Below, piece by piece: positions 44,169-54,587 of a DNA stretch of 64,000 nt (position 1 is the first letter of the stretch; the number at the start of each line of letters is the position of its first letter). Position numbers and translations under genes: made by a program. The stretch comes from Pectobacterium polaris (GTDB lineage Bacteria > Pseudomonadota > Gammaproteobacteria > Enterobacterales > Enterobacteriaceae). The notes beneath the pieces were generated by a model. That model was not told the DNA's origin and searched no databases. It saw only the letters and a program-made list of their open reading frames with translations. The stretch spans positions 434,001 through 498,000 of the forward strand of contig NZ_CP017481.1 of assembly GCF_002307355.1 (NCBI RefSeq), read 5' to 3'.

Positions 44169-45899
44169 TCAGAACGTTTCCCAGTTTTGACTATCGCTGC
44201 CTTTGCTACTGGCTCCGGCGAGGGCCATCGCTGGCGCTAAGCGCGGTTGCGGCGCAGCCTTTGGCAAGGATGATTTCAGTCTCTGAGCCACGCCAGCCAG
44301 CTTGAATACCGCGACAGCCTGCGTCAAACGTGCAGCCTGTTCTTCGAGTGAAACGGCTGCCGCCGAGGCTTCCTGCACCAGCGCCGCATTCTGCTGCGTC
44401 GCACTATCCATTTCAGACACGGCCTGACTCACCTGTCCGATGCCACGACTCTGTTCGTCAGAAGCGGAGGCAATTTCGCCCATGATGTCAGTCACGCTGA
44501 CAACCGCGCGAACAATCTCGCCCATGGTTGTACCCGCCTGAGACACAAGCCCAGAGCCTGTATCCACCAGCCGGCTCGATTCGCCAATCAGCCCTTCAAT
44601 TTCTTTCGCTGCCTGTGCGCTGCGCTGCGCCAGACTACGGACTTCACCCGCCACCACGGCAAAACCACGCCCTTGTTCACCCGCCCGCGCGGCTTCTACC
44701 GCCGCGTTCAGTGCCAGAATGTTGGTCTGGAAAGCGATACTATTAATGACGGACGTGATTTCGGAAATACGGCGTGAACTGGTAGAAATATCCTGCATGG
44801 TATCCACCACGTTCTTCACGATCTGTCCGCCCTTCTCCGCTTTTTCAGAGGCATTTTTCGCCAACTGGCTGGCGTGATGGGCATTGTCGGAGTTCTGTTT
44901 CACCGTCGCGGTCAGCTGTTCCATGCTCGCGGCGGTTTCTTCCAGCGCGGCCGCCTGCTGCTCGGTGCGCGAAGAGAGATCGACGTTACCTGCCGTAATT
45001 TCTGACGATCCTTGATAGATCGAATCCGCGCCTTCGCGCACGATCGTAACCGTATCCGTCAGCTCCGCCTGCATGTTCTGGATATTCGTCCCCAGAGTGC
45101 CGATCTCATTACGTCCCATCGCCATCGGCGGCTGTGTCAAATCCCCCGCTGCGATCTTCTGAATACGATCAACCAGTCTGTTGATTGGCGCGAGAATCAC
45201 ATTGCGCACCATGATGTAGGCCATGATCGCCATAATGATAGACAGGACAAAGGAACCCGCCATCATCCAGTAACCCAGCTTGGCATTATCTGCCGCACGA
45301 TGATTGATATCCTGCGCAGCTTGCGTGAGTTCATTCACTTTCTTACGTACTGGAACACTGAACGCTTCATCTAACTGACGGGCCAGCGTACTTTCCAACG
45401 TGATCGTATCTTCAAATTCCCCGTCATTTGTCGCTTTCTGCATAGCCAGAATCCCGTTATCACGGTAGTTGGCATACGCCTTAAGAATCTCGTCATCCAG
45501 CGCGTTTTCGCTCTCCAGTTTGTCTGGACGCGCGATATATTCATCCAGACGCTTCTGTGAAGCTCTGACTCGGCCAGCAGCCTGGTCTGAAGCGGATTTA
45601 AATACGTCGTGATCGCTAATACGGTTTGCCGCACCCGCCTGAATAAGCAGCAATCTGGCAACCCGCAGTTGATCGAGACTGCTGCTGATACCAGCCCGGA
45701 TATCAGACAATTCATTCGCCTTATCCAATGAATCATTACTTTGCTTTAAGAAATAGCTCGCTGTGCCAATAGAAAGCGCAAATAAAATCAGGATAATTGA
45801 AAAAAGAGTAATAAATAACGAAACGAGACGTATATTGTTGATGTAACTCAATTTCTCTTTTTGAACAGACATCGGTTGCATTCTCATTTTTACCATCAC
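44169..45899 (-). CDS. methyl-accepting chemotaxis protein with NWETF tail
   Basis: Transmembrane chemoreceptor of up to 576 residues. Membrane segments lie near residues 27-47 and 207-230, flanking a periplasmic helical-bundle ligand domain. A HAMP domain follows ([22 protein letters not shown]), then the signalling tip with [43 protein letters not shown]. The C-terminus is NWETF, the CheR/CheB docking pentapeptide of high-abundance receptors. The ligand is unknown. Several ATGs (45899, 45893, 45872) are possible starts; [10 protein letters not shown] at 45872 is typical. Confidence 0.93.
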   Translation of the reverse strand: MMVKMRMQPMSVQKEKLSYINNIRLVSLFITLFSIILILFALSIGTASYFLKQSNDSLDKANELSDIRAGISSSLDQLRVARLLLIQAGAANRISDHDVFKSASDQAAGRVRASQKRLDEYIARPDKLESENALDDEILKAYANYRDNGILAMQKATNDGEFEDTITLESTLARQLDEAFSVPVRKKVNELTQAAQDINHRAADNAKLGYWMMAGSFVLSIIMAIMAYIMVRNVILAPINRLVDRIQKIAAGDLTQPPMAMGRNEIGTLGTNIQNMQAELTDTVTIVREGADSIYQGSSEITAGNVDLSSRTEQQAAALEETAASMEQLTATVKQNSDNAHHASQLAKNASEKAEKGGQIVKNVVDTMQDISTSSRRISEITSVINSIAFQTNILALNAAVEAARAGEQGRGFAVVAGEVRSLAQRSAQAAKEIEGLIGESSRLVDTGSGLVSQAGTTMGEIVRAVVSVTDIMGEIASASDEQSRGIGQVSQAVSEMDSATQQNAALVQEASAAAVSLEEQAARLTQAVAVFKLAGVAQRLKSSLPKAAPQPRLAPAMALAGASSKGSDSQNWETF

Positions 45900-46126
45900 T
45901 GGTCTACATTATCTCTGCCATTGCTGGTGCGGCAGAGCCCAGATATCACTGTGACAATAATGCCACGCAGAACAAACCTTTCATAAAAAAGTCAAAAGGA
46001 ACCACGATTGTTATCGGCATTTTCAGTCTAAAACGTACCTAAAATAAGTTGATGGAAATCACGTTTCAATAAAAATTAAAAAATATCCGTAAAAATGAAA
46101 CGAAAATATTATAGATACGACAATCC

Positions 46127-47035
46127 CTACTGCTTTTTCAAAAACGTTGAGTAATCATCCAACGCGTGATGCTGTAAAACAAAGTCGATAAAACACGCCA
46201 ATGCGGGCGAATTCAGCTTGCGGCTGGGGTACACCAGATAAAGCTCGTTGGCTTCCACCTGCCAATCCGGCAGAACCCTGACCAGTTTTCCAGAAACGGC
46301 TTCATCCAGACAGAGAAAATCAGGCAATAGCGTAATCCCCGCCCCCGCAATGGCGCACTCCCGGGCGTAAAGCAGGTTATCCGTGATATGCGAATCGGGT
46401 AGTAACCAGCGATAGAGTTCTGAACCGCGATGAAGGAGCCACTCCGTCCAGGCATGATGCGCAATACAGCGGTGTTGCTGGAGCTGTTGTGGGTGGAGTA
46501 ATGCCGAGTGCCGCGCCAGATAGTCAGGCGATGCCAGCAAGTATCGCGGGGTTTGCCCAAGTGAGCGCCCAATCAGTGAAGAGTCATGCGGTTTACCGGT
46601 ACGAAAAGCGACATCAAAACCTTCTTGCACCAGATCGATCACATCGTCTGAAATCAGCACATCCAGCGATACCGCCGGAAAGCGCTGCTGAAACTCGGCG
46701 GTGAGTCGCGCCAGCAGCGTAGAACCTAACCCTGCCGGGCTGGTGATGCGTAGTCGCCCGCTGGGGTTATCACGCAGGCGCTGTACGGCAAGATCGGCAC
46801 GCTCGCTGGCTTGCAGCATCTCCTGACAGTGAATCAGGTAGCGCTCACCGGCAAACGTCAGATTGAGCTGACGCGTCGTTCGGTTCAGCAACCGCAGGCC
46901 AATCTGCTGTTCAAGCTGGCTAATGCGCAGGCTCAGGCTGGATTTTGCCAGCCCCGCTTTTCGCGCCGCCTGTGTAAAACTGCCACACTCGGCCACCAGC
47001 GCAAACAGCGCCATATCCTGCAATTGTTTAAACAT
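46127..47035 (-). CDS. LysR-family regulator, divergent from an oxidoreductase gene
   Basis: The 302-residue protein has the usual N-terminal helix-turn-helix (AECGSFTQAARKAGLAKSSLSLRISQLEQQIGLRLLNRTTRQLNLT) and a substrate-binding domain (SLDVLISDDVIDLVQEGFDVAFRTG). It resembles the CrgA/AaeR-like group of regulators. The gene is divergent from the quinone-oxidoreductase-like gene at 47172 over 136 nt, the classical layout for a LysR regulator and its target. The inducer is unknown. Confidence 0.88.
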   Translation of the reverse strand: MFKQLQDMALFALVAECGSFTQAARKAGLAKSSLSLRISQLEQQIGLRLLNRTTRQLNLTFAGERYLIHCQEMLQASERADLAVQRLRDNPSGRLRITSPAGLGSTLLARLTAEFQQRFPAVSLDVLISDDVIDLVQEGFDVAFRTGKPHDSSLIGRSLGQTPRYLLASPDYLARHSALLHPQQLQQHRCIAHHAWTEWLLHRGSELYRWLLPDSHITDNLLYARECAIAGAGITLLPDFLCLDEAVSGKLVRVLPDWQVEANELYLVYPSRKLNSPALACFIDFVLQHHALDDYSTFLKKQ

Positions 47036-47038
47036 GAT

Positions 47039-47057
47039 TGTTCACCCTAGACGAACA
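47039..47057. promoter_or_regulatory. candidate LysR operator
   Basis: GTTC (47040-47043) and GAAC (47053-47056) form a dyad with a 9-nt centre, containing the T-N11-A pattern used by LysR proteins. It overlaps the leader of the LysR gene starting at 47035, so binding would suit autoregulation. It is a motif match only. Confidence 0.4.
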
Positions 47058-47171
47058 CTGCATTATTTATTGTCCATCTTATCAGTCCTATCTCTGTGTT
47101 CTACACTTTGGCTTATGCAAAAATAGGTTTTATTCACAAAACCAGATTCTGAAAATAATGAGGAACAGACC

Positions 47172-48173
47172 ATGACCGCTCATGCGATAGCCGTTGATCC
47201 ACAACAGCCAGAAAATTTCATTGCCATCACGCAGGACATTCCCGAGCCCGGTGAATACGACCTGTTGGTCGGCGTAAAAGCCATTTCCGTCAATCCGGTG
47301 GATACCAAGGTTCATGCTGGATTGCGTCAGAATGGATTACAGCAGCCCCGAATTCTCGGCTGGGATGCCAGCGGTGTCGTACTGAAAACTGGCAGCGCTG
47401 TGAGCGACCTTCAGGTAGGCGATGAAGTCTGGTATGCCGGCGATATCACCCGCCCCGGTAGCAACACCACCCATCAGTTGATTGATTCACGTATCGTGGC
47501 GCGCAAGCCCGTGTCTCTGGACTGGGCCGCCGCCGCCGCACTGCCGCTCACCGCGCTGACCGCCTGGGAAGGCTTATTCGAACACCTGAAAATACAGCAG
47601 GCCGACAGTGACAAAACGCTGTTAATTATCGGCGGTGCAGGCGGCGTAGGATCTCTCGCTATTTCTCTGGCAGCATTGCGCAGTTCGGTAAATATCATCG
47701 CCACTGCGTCACAGCCTGACTCAGCAGAGTGGTGCCGCCAGCGCGGTGCCCATAAGGTCGTGGATTACCGTAATCTGGTCGAGTCTCTGGAAAAAGAAGG
47801 GATCAAACAGGTCGATTACATTTTCTGCCTGAACGACACGGACGGCCACTGGGATGCCATCAGCAAACTGATCGCGCCGATGGGGCACATCTGCACCATC
47901 GTGGAAAACAAAAATCCGCTCGACCTGACGACGCTGAAACTCAAAAGCGCGGCGCTGCATTGGGAATTAATGTTTACCCGCAGCATGTTCACCACGCCGG
48001 ATATCGCGGAACAGGGGAATATTTTGCACGAAGTCGCACAGCTGGTTGATGCAGGAAAACTTCAGGGAACCGCCAGCGAAGCGCTGCAAGGGTTAACGGT
48101 AGACACGCTGAAGCAGGCTCACGGTAAAGTGCTGGAAGGGCATATGCGCGGCAAGATCGTTATCGCGCTGTAA
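47172..48173 (+). CDS. zinc-type alcohol dehydrogenase-like/quinone oxidoreductase family protein
   Basis: Medium-chain reductase of 333 residues: a GroES-like N-terminal domain (VKAISVNPVDTKVHAG, ILGWDASGVVLKTG) followed by a Rossmann domain with the NADPH-binding motif GGAGGVGSLAISLA (about 157-170). The Cys/His ligands of classical zinc alcohol dehydrogenases are not evident, so it is probably an NADPH-dependent quinone or enone reductase. The divergent LysR gene probably controls it. It converges with serA. Confidence 0.88.
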   Translation: MTAHAIAVDPQQPENFIAITQDIPEPGEYDLLVGVKAISVNPVDTKVHAGLRQNGLQQPRILGWDASGVVLKTGSAVSDLQVGDEVWYAGDITRPGSNTTHQLIDSRIVARKPVSLDWAAAAALPLTALTAWEGLFEHLKIQQADSDKTLLIIGGAGGVGSLAISLAALRSSVNIIATASQPDSAEWCRQRGAHKVVDYRNLVESLEKEGIKQVDYIFCLNDTDGHWDAISKLIAPMGHICTIVENKNPLDLTTLKLKSAALHWELMFTRSMFTTPDIAEQGNILHEVAQLVDAGKLQGTASEALQGLTVDTLKQAHGKVLEGHMRGKIVIAL

Positions 48174-48179
48174 TAACGC

Positions 48180-48203
48180 AATCAGCCCCTTTCGGGGCTG
48201 ATT
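48180..48203. terminator. bidirectional terminator between the oxidoreductase gene and serA
   Basis: A 10-bp perfect stem (48180-48189 with 48194-48203) and a 4-nt loop lie between convergent genes. Flanking T and A runs are short. Confidence 0.75.
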
Positions 48204-48227
48204 AATAACGCACTGATCAATTACACA

Positions 48228-49460
48228 TCAGAACAGCAGACGAGCACGAATGGTGCCAGGAATTGCCTTCATCAGTTGCAGTGCCGTTTGCGCACCGTCA
48301 GTTTCGACATCAATGACCACATAACCAATTTCAGGTGTCGTTTGCAGATACTGCGCGGCAATGTTAATGCCCTGCTCAGCAAAGATCTGGTTAATTTTGG
48401 TAATCATGCCAGGACGGTTTTCATGGATGTGCAGCAGGCGGCTAGCGCGTACGCCATGAACAGGCAGCGACACTTCTGGGAAATTCACTGCAGACAGCGT
48501 AGAGCCGTTGTCTGAATATTTCGCCAGTTTTCCAGCGACTTCGTCACCGATATTTTCCTGCGCTTCCTGCGTGGAACCACCGATATGCGGCGTCAGCAGC
48601 ACGTTGTCAAACTCGCACAGCGGCGACAGGAACGGATCGCTGTTGGTTGCCGGTTCCTGTGGGAATACGTCAATCGCCGCACCGGACAAATGCTTGCTTC
48701 TCAACACGTCGCACAGTGCAGGAATATCAACCACCGTACCGCGTGCAGCGTTAATCAGGATTGAACCCGGCTTCATCAGCGCCAGCTGTTCCGCGCCCAT
48801 CATATTCTGCGTGCTTTCATTTTCTGGCACGTGCAGGCTTACTACGTCACTCATATTCAGCAGGTCGGACAGGTGACGCACCTGCTGAGCATTACCCAGC
48901 GGCAATTTACTTTCAATATCATAGAAGTAAACGTGCATACCCAGGCTTTCAGCCAGAATACCTAACTGCATACCGATGTGCCCGTAGCCGATGATCCCCA
49001 GCTTTTTACCACGCGCTTCAAACGATCCCACCGCCAGTTTTTCCCAAACACCACGGTGCGCTTTCGCATTCGCCGACGGGATACCGCGCAGCATCAGCAG
49101 CATTTCGCCGATCACCATTTCTGCCACGGATCGGGTATTGGAAAAAGGTGCGTTAAATACCGGGATACCGCGCTTGGTCGCGGCCGACAGCTCAACCTGA
49201 TTAGTCCCGATACAGAAACACCCTACCGCGATCAGTTTTTCCGCAGCAGCAAAAATCTCTTCTGTCAGATGGGTACGCGAGCGGATACCCACAAAATGCG
49301 CATCGCGGATGGAGGCTTTCAGCGCCTCTGGATCCAGTGCACCTTTATGGAACTCGATGTTGGTGTAACCCGCTGCTCGCAGGTTATCCAGCGCGCTCTG
49401 GTGCACGCCTTCCACTAACAGAAACTTAATCTTGTCTTTTTCCAATGATACCTTTGCCAT
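48228..49460 (-). CDS. serA: D-3-phosphoglycerate dehydrogenase
   Basis: First committed step of serine synthesis, inhibited by serine. The 410 residues equal the E. coli length. The NAD motif is LGIIGYGHIGMQLGILAESLG (about 158-178), the catalytic Arg and His regions are in LINAARGTVVDIPAL and LLTPHIGGSTQEAQENIG, and a C-terminal ACT domain (about 335-410) binds serine. It starts the min-65-like block that runs to speA. Convergent on its 3' side is an accessory oxidoreductase, not the neighbour seen in E. coli. Confidence 0.98.
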   Translation of the reverse strand: MAKVSLEKDKIKFLLVEGVHQSALDNLRAAGYTNIEFHKGALDPEALKASIRDAHFVGIRSRTHLTEEIFAAAEKLIAVGCFCIGTNQVELSAATKRGIPVFNAPFSNTRSVAEMVIGEMLLMLRGIPSANAKAHRGVWEKLAVGSFEARGKKLGIIGYGHIGMQLGILAESLGMHVYFYDIESKLPLGNAQQVRHLSDLLNMSDVVSLHVPENESTQNMMGAEQLALMKPGSILINAARGTVVDIPALCDVLRSKHLSGAAIDVFPQEPATNSDPFLSPLCEFDNVLLTPHIGGSTQEAQENIGDEVAGKLAKYSDNGSTLSAVNFPEVSLPVHGVRASRLLHIHENRPGMITKINQIFAEQGINIAAQYLQTTPEIGYVVIDVETDGAQTALQLMKAIPGTIRARLLF

Positions 49461-49754
49461 TTCCCGACCTTATTTTCAGACTTCAAATGTGACAGAGTGC
49501 TCAATAGCTTCTGCCAACATAACAAAAATTACGCAGTCAGCAATACAAACGATTGCTTCGCCCAAATCGCGCCACAGAGGAGCGCGCCTGATTTATGGCA
49601 AAAAATATTGCCAAAGATGTGCATCGCCATATCGACGATAAATAAAATAAGAAAATGTGATATTAAGTACCAAAAATGAGCCGTTAACTAAATGGATTTT
49701 TTTAGCTAAAAAATTTCTGACGTGAGTCTTCACCACGCCAGAACGATCGCGCAC

Positions 49755-50414
49755 TCATTTAACGACGGTTTTTACACCCTCAGCCGTGCCGACTAATGCG
49801 ACATCTGCACCACGGTTGGCGAACAGCCCAACGGTTACGACGCCTGGGATACCATTAATGTGGTTTTCTACCGCGACCGCATCCATGATATTCAGGTTGT
49901 GTACATCCAGAATGACGTTGCCGTTATCCGTCAGTACGCCCTGACGATAGACCGGCTGCCCGCCCAACTTCGCCAGTTCACGCGCCACGTAAGACCGCGC
50001 CATCGGAATAACTTCAACCGGCAGCGGGAATTTACCCAACACATCAACCTGTTTCGATGCATCGACAATGCAGATGAACTGGCGCGACAGTGCTGAAATG
50101 ATTTTCTCACGGGTCAGCGCTGCACCACCGCCTTTGATCATCTGCATGTGCCCGTTGATCTCATCCGCACCATCCACGTAAACATCCAGCGAATCCACAT
50201 CATTAGCGTCAAAAACCGGGATACCCAGGCTTTTCAACTTTTCCGTTGAGGCATCCGAGCTGGAAACCGCGCCTTTGATTTGATGTTTTATCGAACCCAG
50301 CGCATCAATAAAGTGTGCTGCCGTCGATCCGGTTCCTACTCCCACAATGGTATCGGGGCGGACGTAGTCGAGCGCGGCCCATCCCACTGCTTTTTTCAGT
50401 TCATCTTGCGTCAT
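49755..50414 (-). CDS. rpiA: ribose-5-phosphate isomerase A
   Basis: Interconverts ribose 5-phosphate and ribulose 5-phosphate. The ATG at 50414 ([18 protein letters not shown]) gives 219 residues, the E. coli length; a frame to 50471 is an unneeded extension. The phosphate loop [11 protein letters not shown] and the active-site segment [27 protein letters not shown] (Asp, Asp, Lys and Glu) are intact. It is divergent from argP and upstream of serA, as in E. coli. Confidence 0.97.
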   Translation of the reverse strand: MTQDELKKAVGWAALDYVRPDTIVGVGTGSTAAHFIDALGSIKHQIKGAVSSSDASTEKLKSLGIPVFDANDVDSLDVYVDGADEINGHMQMIKGGGAALTREKIISALSRQFICIVDASKQVDVLGKFPLPVEVIPMARSYVARELAKLGGQPVYRQGVLTDNGNVILDVHNLNIMDAVAVENHINGIPGVVTVGLFANRGADVALVGTAEGVKTVVK

Positions 50415-50654
50415 AATCTGCTTCTGGCCTGTAGAATCGATATACGAAAACGTGTGCGTATTATAGAACATGCACGTTGGGGAAAGCGTGCGAATTCACT
50501 TCACCGCCGATGCATTATTTCATGCTCATCATTCCATACCTACCCTGCTGAATCGTGATTGCGCACAATAGCCAAAATAAGATTTCTGCATGGCAAATCT
50601 GCAAAATGTGGCATAGTGAAAAAAAACAGACTCATTCAGAGGATTTTGACTTTC

Positions 50655-51548
50655 ATGAAACGCCCGGACTATCGAACGCTTCAGGCTCTGGATGCCGTCA
50701 TCCGCGAGCGTGGTTTTGAACGCGCTGCCCAAAAACTGTGTATTACCCAATCTGCCGTTTCTCAGCGTATTAAACAGCTGGAAAACCTGTTCGGCCAGCC
50801 GCTATTAGTCAGAACCATTCCACCTCGTCCGACAGAACAAGGGCAGAAACTGCTGGCTCTGCTTCATCAGGTTGAGCTGCTGGAAGAAGAGTGGCTGGGC
50901 AATGAAACTAACAGCGATATCCCGCTGCTGCTGTCGCTGGCAGTGAACGCCGACAGCCTCGCAACCTGGCTGCTGCCTGCGTTACAGCCGGTGCTGGTCG
51001 ATTCACCGATTCGGCTTAATTTGCAGGTAGAAGATGAAACGCGCACGCAGGAAAGGCTGCGCCGGGGTGAAGTGGTCGGTGCGGTGAGTATTCAGTCTCA
51101 GCCGCTGCCAAGCTGTCTGGTAGATAAACTGGGCGCACTGGACTATCTGTTTGTCGCCTCACCGGCCTTTGCCGAGCGCTATTTCCCGAATGGCGTGACG
51201 CGCTCGGCGCTGCTGCGCGCCCCCGCAGTCGCCTTCGACCATCTGGATGATATGCATCAGGCTTTTTTACAGCAGAACTTTGATTTGTCGCCGGGCAGCG
51301 TTCCCTGCCACATCGTGAATTCGTCGGAAGCGTTTGTACAACTGGCGCGTCAAGGCACTACCTGCTGCATGATCCCACATCTGCAAATCGAGAGAGAACT
51401 GGCGAATAACGAGTTAATCGACCTGACGCCGGGGCTGTTTCAGCGCCGGATGCTCTACTGGCACCGCTTCGCGCCGGAAAGCAGGATGATGAGGAAAGTG
51501 ACGGACGCCCTGCTCTCGCACGGCCATCAGGTACTGCGGCAGTCATAA
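50655..51548 (+). CDS. argP: LysR-type regulator ArgP
   Basis: Activates argO with arginine and acts on lysine-related genes such as dapB in E. coli (also known as IciA). The ATG at 50655 ([38 protein letters not shown]) follows an AGAGGA site and gives 297 residues, the usual length. The helix-turn-helix is in the first 60 residues. Its likely targets argO (52740-53354) and dapB (9521-10342) are both in this window. The frame from 50559 is an extension. Confidence 0.97.
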   Translation: MKRPDYRTLQALDAVIRERGFERAAQKLCITQSAVSQRIKQLENLFGQPLLVRTIPPRPTEQGQKLLALLHQVELLEEEWLGNETNSDIPLLLSLAVNADSLATWLLPALQPVLVDSPIRLNLQVEDETRTQERLRRGEVVGAVSIQSQPLPSCLVDKLGALDYLFVASPAFAERYFPNGVTRSALLRAPAVAFDHLDDMHQAFLQQNFDLSPGSVPCHIVNSSEAFVQLARQGTTCCMIPHLQIERELANNELIDLTPGLFQRRMLYWHRFAPESRMMRKVTDALLSHGHQVLRQS

Positions 51549-51799
51549 CGTACTGAGAAAGTGATACTGGCATCGTGATAAAAACCAACAGGCCAGTTGC
51601 AGAGTGATGACAATCCTATTTACCGAACGAAAACGGGAGTAACGGAATAGAAGAGTAAAGCGTTTGCGCCATGGATGGCGCAATCCGAGCTTACATGGAC
51701 GTACTTGCAGCGTCTTTACGATCTATCCGTTATTCCCGCTTGGTGACCTTTACCAGCGACCTCAAACAGGGCAGTATCATCAATGCGTTTACGCGGTAA
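51549..51799. other. argP-yggE spacer with an inverted repeat
   Basis: A perfect 7-bp inverted repeat TTGCGCC-ATGGAT-GGCGCAA (51664-51683) is followed by GAGCTTACAT. It could be part of a dispersed intergenic repeat; I cannot count copies. An 82-codon frame across it overlaps yggE and is probably not coding. Confidence 0.4.
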
Positions 51800-52540
51800 T
51801 TACTGCGTACGCTGTAGCTCAAACACGACATCCACCTGATCGTCAAAGTGAATGGTTTGCTGTTCATAGGTTTGTGCCGCTTCACTTTGCACTGCTGCGT
51901 CTGCCGTTTTAAACATCCGTGCCATTGGCATCGGCTGATAGTTGGCAACGTGATAGCGAACGCTGTAGATCGGCCCCAGCTTAGCGTTGAAGCCCTGCGC
52001 TAGCGCTTCCGCCTGACTCGTCGCCTGCTCGATGGCTTTCTTACGCGCTTCATCACGATAGGTTTCTGGGTTAGCCACGCCTAATTCTACCGTGCGAATC
52101 TCATTCAGCCCCGATTTCAGCGCCCCATCCAGCAGCTCGTTCAGTTTGTCTAACTGGCGCAGCGTGACTTCCACCTGACGCACCGCACGATAGCCTTTCA
52201 GCACCGAGCCACCTGTTTTCAGGTAGTCATATTCTGGCTGCGTGCGTAAATTGGCGGCATTTATATCTTTTTTCTCAATGCCATTTTTACCCAGAAAATC
52301 AAAATATTGTGCAACGCGGGCATCGACCTGCTTTTTCGCTTCCGCCGCATCCTTCGATGACACGCTCACTTCAATCGCCAGACGCGCGATATCCGGTGTC
52401 GCGTCTACGCTGGATGTCCCTGACGTCACGATATGCGGGCCATCCGGCAATTCCGCAGCCTGCGCGGCTATCGACACACCGCCAAATCCTATCGCAGCGG
52501 CCAGCGCCAGTGCATTGAGCTTCATCATACCTCGCTTCAC
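51800..52540 (-). CDS. yggE: SIMPL-domain periplasmic protein YggE
   Basis: DUF541/SIMPL family protein, reported in E. coli to lessen oxidative stress; mechanism unclear. Of 246 residues, the N-terminal 27 or so form a signal peptide (LNALALAAAIGFGGVSIAAQAAE). The mature part has LPDGPHIVTSGTSSVDATPDIARLAIEVSVSSKDAAEAKKQVDARV and TQPEYDYLKTGGSVLKGYRAVRQVEVTLRQLDKLNELLDGALKSGLNEI, typical of YggE. It lies between argP and argO as in E. coli. Confidence 0.94.
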   Translation of the reverse strand: MKRGMMKLNALALAAAIGFGGVSIAAQAAELPDGPHIVTSGTSSVDATPDIARLAIEVSVSSKDAAEAKKQVDARVAQYFDFLGKNGIEKKDINAANLRTQPEYDYLKTGGSVLKGYRAVRQVEVTLRQLDKLNELLDGALKSGLNEIRTVELGVANPETYRDEARKKAIEQATSQAEALAQGFNAKLGPIYSVRYHVANYQPMPMARMFKTADAAVQSEAAQTYEQQTIHFDDQVDVVFELQRTQ

Positions 52541-52739
52541 ACTCTCTCCTTACTTATGTTTCGTCACGCATGCCGCAGGCAGATTATCTGTGCCAACACG
52601 GTATCTTCCAGAATGAAAGAGACAAGACGGATTGCTTTACCGACCAACATAACGCATTACCAACTCCACACAATATAGGTGAATTTCTGAAACACAGCGT
52701 AAGGTGAGGTTATTTATTTCCAACCAGTATTTCCAACCA

Positions 52740-53354
52740 TTATTGCCAGCCGTGACGTGCCAGCTGCAAGGCAATGCCCCACATCACTACGCCGACAAAA
52801 AAGTTGATGACCCGCTGTACCCTCGGTGTATTCAGCCACGGCGCCAGCCAGGAGGCCAATAGCGCCAGCGCAAAGAACCAGGTAAAAGAAGCCGTCATCG
52901 TTCCCAGCGCAAACCAGCTTCGGGCATCGTCCGCAAACTGGCTCCCCAGACTCCCTAACACAACAAAGGTATCCAGATAGACATGCGGATTAAGCCAGGT
53001 CACCGCCAGCATGGTAGCAATAATGCGCCAGCGGCTTTGTTTCATCACTTCGGCGCTGGCGAGCGCAATATTCTTACTGAAGGCCGTTTTCATCGCTCCC
53101 CAGCCAAACCAGAGCAGAAACGCAACGCCGCCCCACGTCACCGCGCCCAGCAGCAGTGACGACTGACTCAGCAACGCGCTACCGCCAAAAATACCGGCGG
53201 CAATCAAGACCATATCGCTCAAGGCACATAACAGCGCCACCATCAGGTGATACTGCCGGCGAATTCCCTGATTCATCACAAACGCATTCTGTGGCCCCAG
53301 AGGCAGAATCATCGCCGCCCCTAACAAAACGCCTTGTAAATACACCGCCCACAT
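52740..53354 (-). CDS. argO: L-arginine exporter
   Basis: LysE-family exporter of arginine and canavanine in the inner membrane. The 204 residues show the LysE motif [18 protein letters not shown] at the N-terminus, [20 protein letters not shown] in the middle, and about six hydrophobic segments. ArgP, encoded nearby, is its known activator in E. coli, and the upstream 53355-53603 region would contain the operator. Identity is secure by sequence and neighbourhood. Confidence 0.96.
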   Translation of the reverse strand: MWAVYLQGVLLGAAMILPLGPQNAFVMNQGIRRQYHLMVALLCALSDMVLIAAGIFGGSALLSQSSLLLGAVTWGGVAFLLWFGWGAMKTAFSKNIALASAEVMKQSRWRIIATMLAVTWLNPHVYLDTFVVLGSLGSQFADDARSWFALGTMTASFTWFFALALLASWLAPWLNTPRVQRVINFFVGVVMWGIALQLARHGWQ

Positions 53355-53603
53355 ACTTCTCTCCTACGCCGTTTATTGTTATCGCGGGGAGTGTATGGAA
53401 GCCAATGAGATAAGTGAAATTGAATATTCTAACGCTACATTAGCTAAGCTAATGCGCTGAAGGTAGAGGCAAGCCGTGTCGGACGAGAAGATAATTTCTG
53501 ACGATGCACCATGCCGATAAGGACAGGGTGCATGTCTGGTCGATCATGCCAGCGGGTTGATGCTGGCTATTTCACTGCGGCGCTAAGCTATGTAGAGGCT
53601 GCG

Positions 53604-54452
53604 TTATGCAGAGGGTGCATCGTTATGCAGGTGCACATCCATCTGCGGATAAGGAATGCCAATACGGTGCTCATCCAGCACGCGTTTAAAGCTTTCCAGC
53701 AGATCCCAATACACCGCCTGCGCGTCGCCGTTGGTTGTCCACACCCACACCACAAAATTCAGCGATGACGCCGCCATTTCATTCAGACGGATCGTGACGC
53801 CCTTGTCGTGCTGGATGCGTTCATCCACCGCGACAATATCGCCCAGCAGCTTTTTCACCATGTCGATGTCGGCGTCATAGGCTACGCCGACAATAATTTC
53901 GGTACGGCGATCTGGTTCACGCGAGCTGTTGATGATGTTGCCAGCAATGATCTTGCCATTCGGCACCACGATGATTTTGCCGTCAGACGTGCGCAGCGTC
54001 GTCGAGAAGATCTGTACCTGCGTAACCGAGCCGGACACGCCGCCCAAATCCACCCATTCGCCGGTACGGAAAGGCCGGAAAATCACCAGCAAGACGCCCG
54101 CTGCAAAGTTGGCTAACGACCCCTGTAATGCCAGACCAATAGCCAAGCCCGCCGCACCCAACACAGCAATCACCGATGCAGTCTGTACGCCAACCCGACT
54201 CAATACCGCAATCAGCGTGAACGCGATAATGCCATAGCGCACCAGCGCAGACAGGAAATCGGCCACGGTTGAATCGATAGAACGGTTAATCATCAGTTTG
54301 TTGATGGTGCCGGAGACGATCCGAGCGATCACCAGACCAACGATGAGGATCACTAATGCTGCGACGATATTCACGGCATACTGCAAAAACAAGCTCTGGT
54401 GTGTCACCAACCAGTCCCCTGCCTGATCCAACCCCGTATTAAGTTCTTCCAT
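53604..54452 (-). CDS. mscS: small-conductance mechanosensitive channel
   Basis: Opens under membrane tension to release solutes on hypoosmotic shock. The 282-residue protein has three membrane segments. The pore helix TM3 has the Gly/Ala-rich [24 protein letters not shown]. The cytoplasmic beta domain with [42 protein letters not shown] follows, and the C-terminal domain ends [11 protein letters not shown]. It sits between fbaA and argO, as in E. coli. Confidence 0.97.
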   Translation of the reverse strand: MEELNTGLDQAGDWLVTHQSLFLQYAVNIVAALVILIVGLVIARIVSGTINKLMINRSIDSTVADFLSALVRYGIIAFTLIAVLSRVGVQTASVIAVLGAAGLAIGLALQGSLANFAAGVLLVIFRPFRTGEWVDLGGVSGSVTQVQIFSTTLRTSDGKIIVVPNGKIIAGNIINSSREPDRRTEIIVGVAYDADIDMVKKLLGDIVAVDERIQHDKGVTIRLNEMAASSLNFVVWVWTTNGDAQAVYWDLLESFKRVLDEHRIGIPYPQMDVHLHNDAPSA

Positions 54453-54531
54453 TTGAATGCTCCTGTTTTTTAATCACTGGGAAAGCATAACGCCCATAAC
54501 TGAAACCGCAACATGGAGTCCCAAAAGCCCC

Positions 54532-54562
54532 AAAAATTAAGGCTCCCGTAGGAGCCTTAGCA
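54532..54562 (-). terminator. fbaA terminator
   Basis: A 9-bp perfect stem (54538-54546 with 54551-54559) and 4-nt loop. AATTTTTGG follows on the minus strand. It lies about 30 nt past the fbaA stop. Confidence 0.85.
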
Positions 54563-54587
54563 TCAAATCATGTTTACGTCGTCTGAC

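Noticed and set aside
49698..49713. 16-bp palindrome TTTTTTAGCTAAAAAA between rpiA and serA
   Set aside because: It has no GC stem and so is not a credible intrinsic terminator; such A/T palindromes arise by chance in AT-rich spacers.
51664..51912. 82-codon plus-strand frame across the argP-yggE spacer
   Set aside because: It overlaps the end of yggE on the opposite strand and begins inside an inverted repeat.
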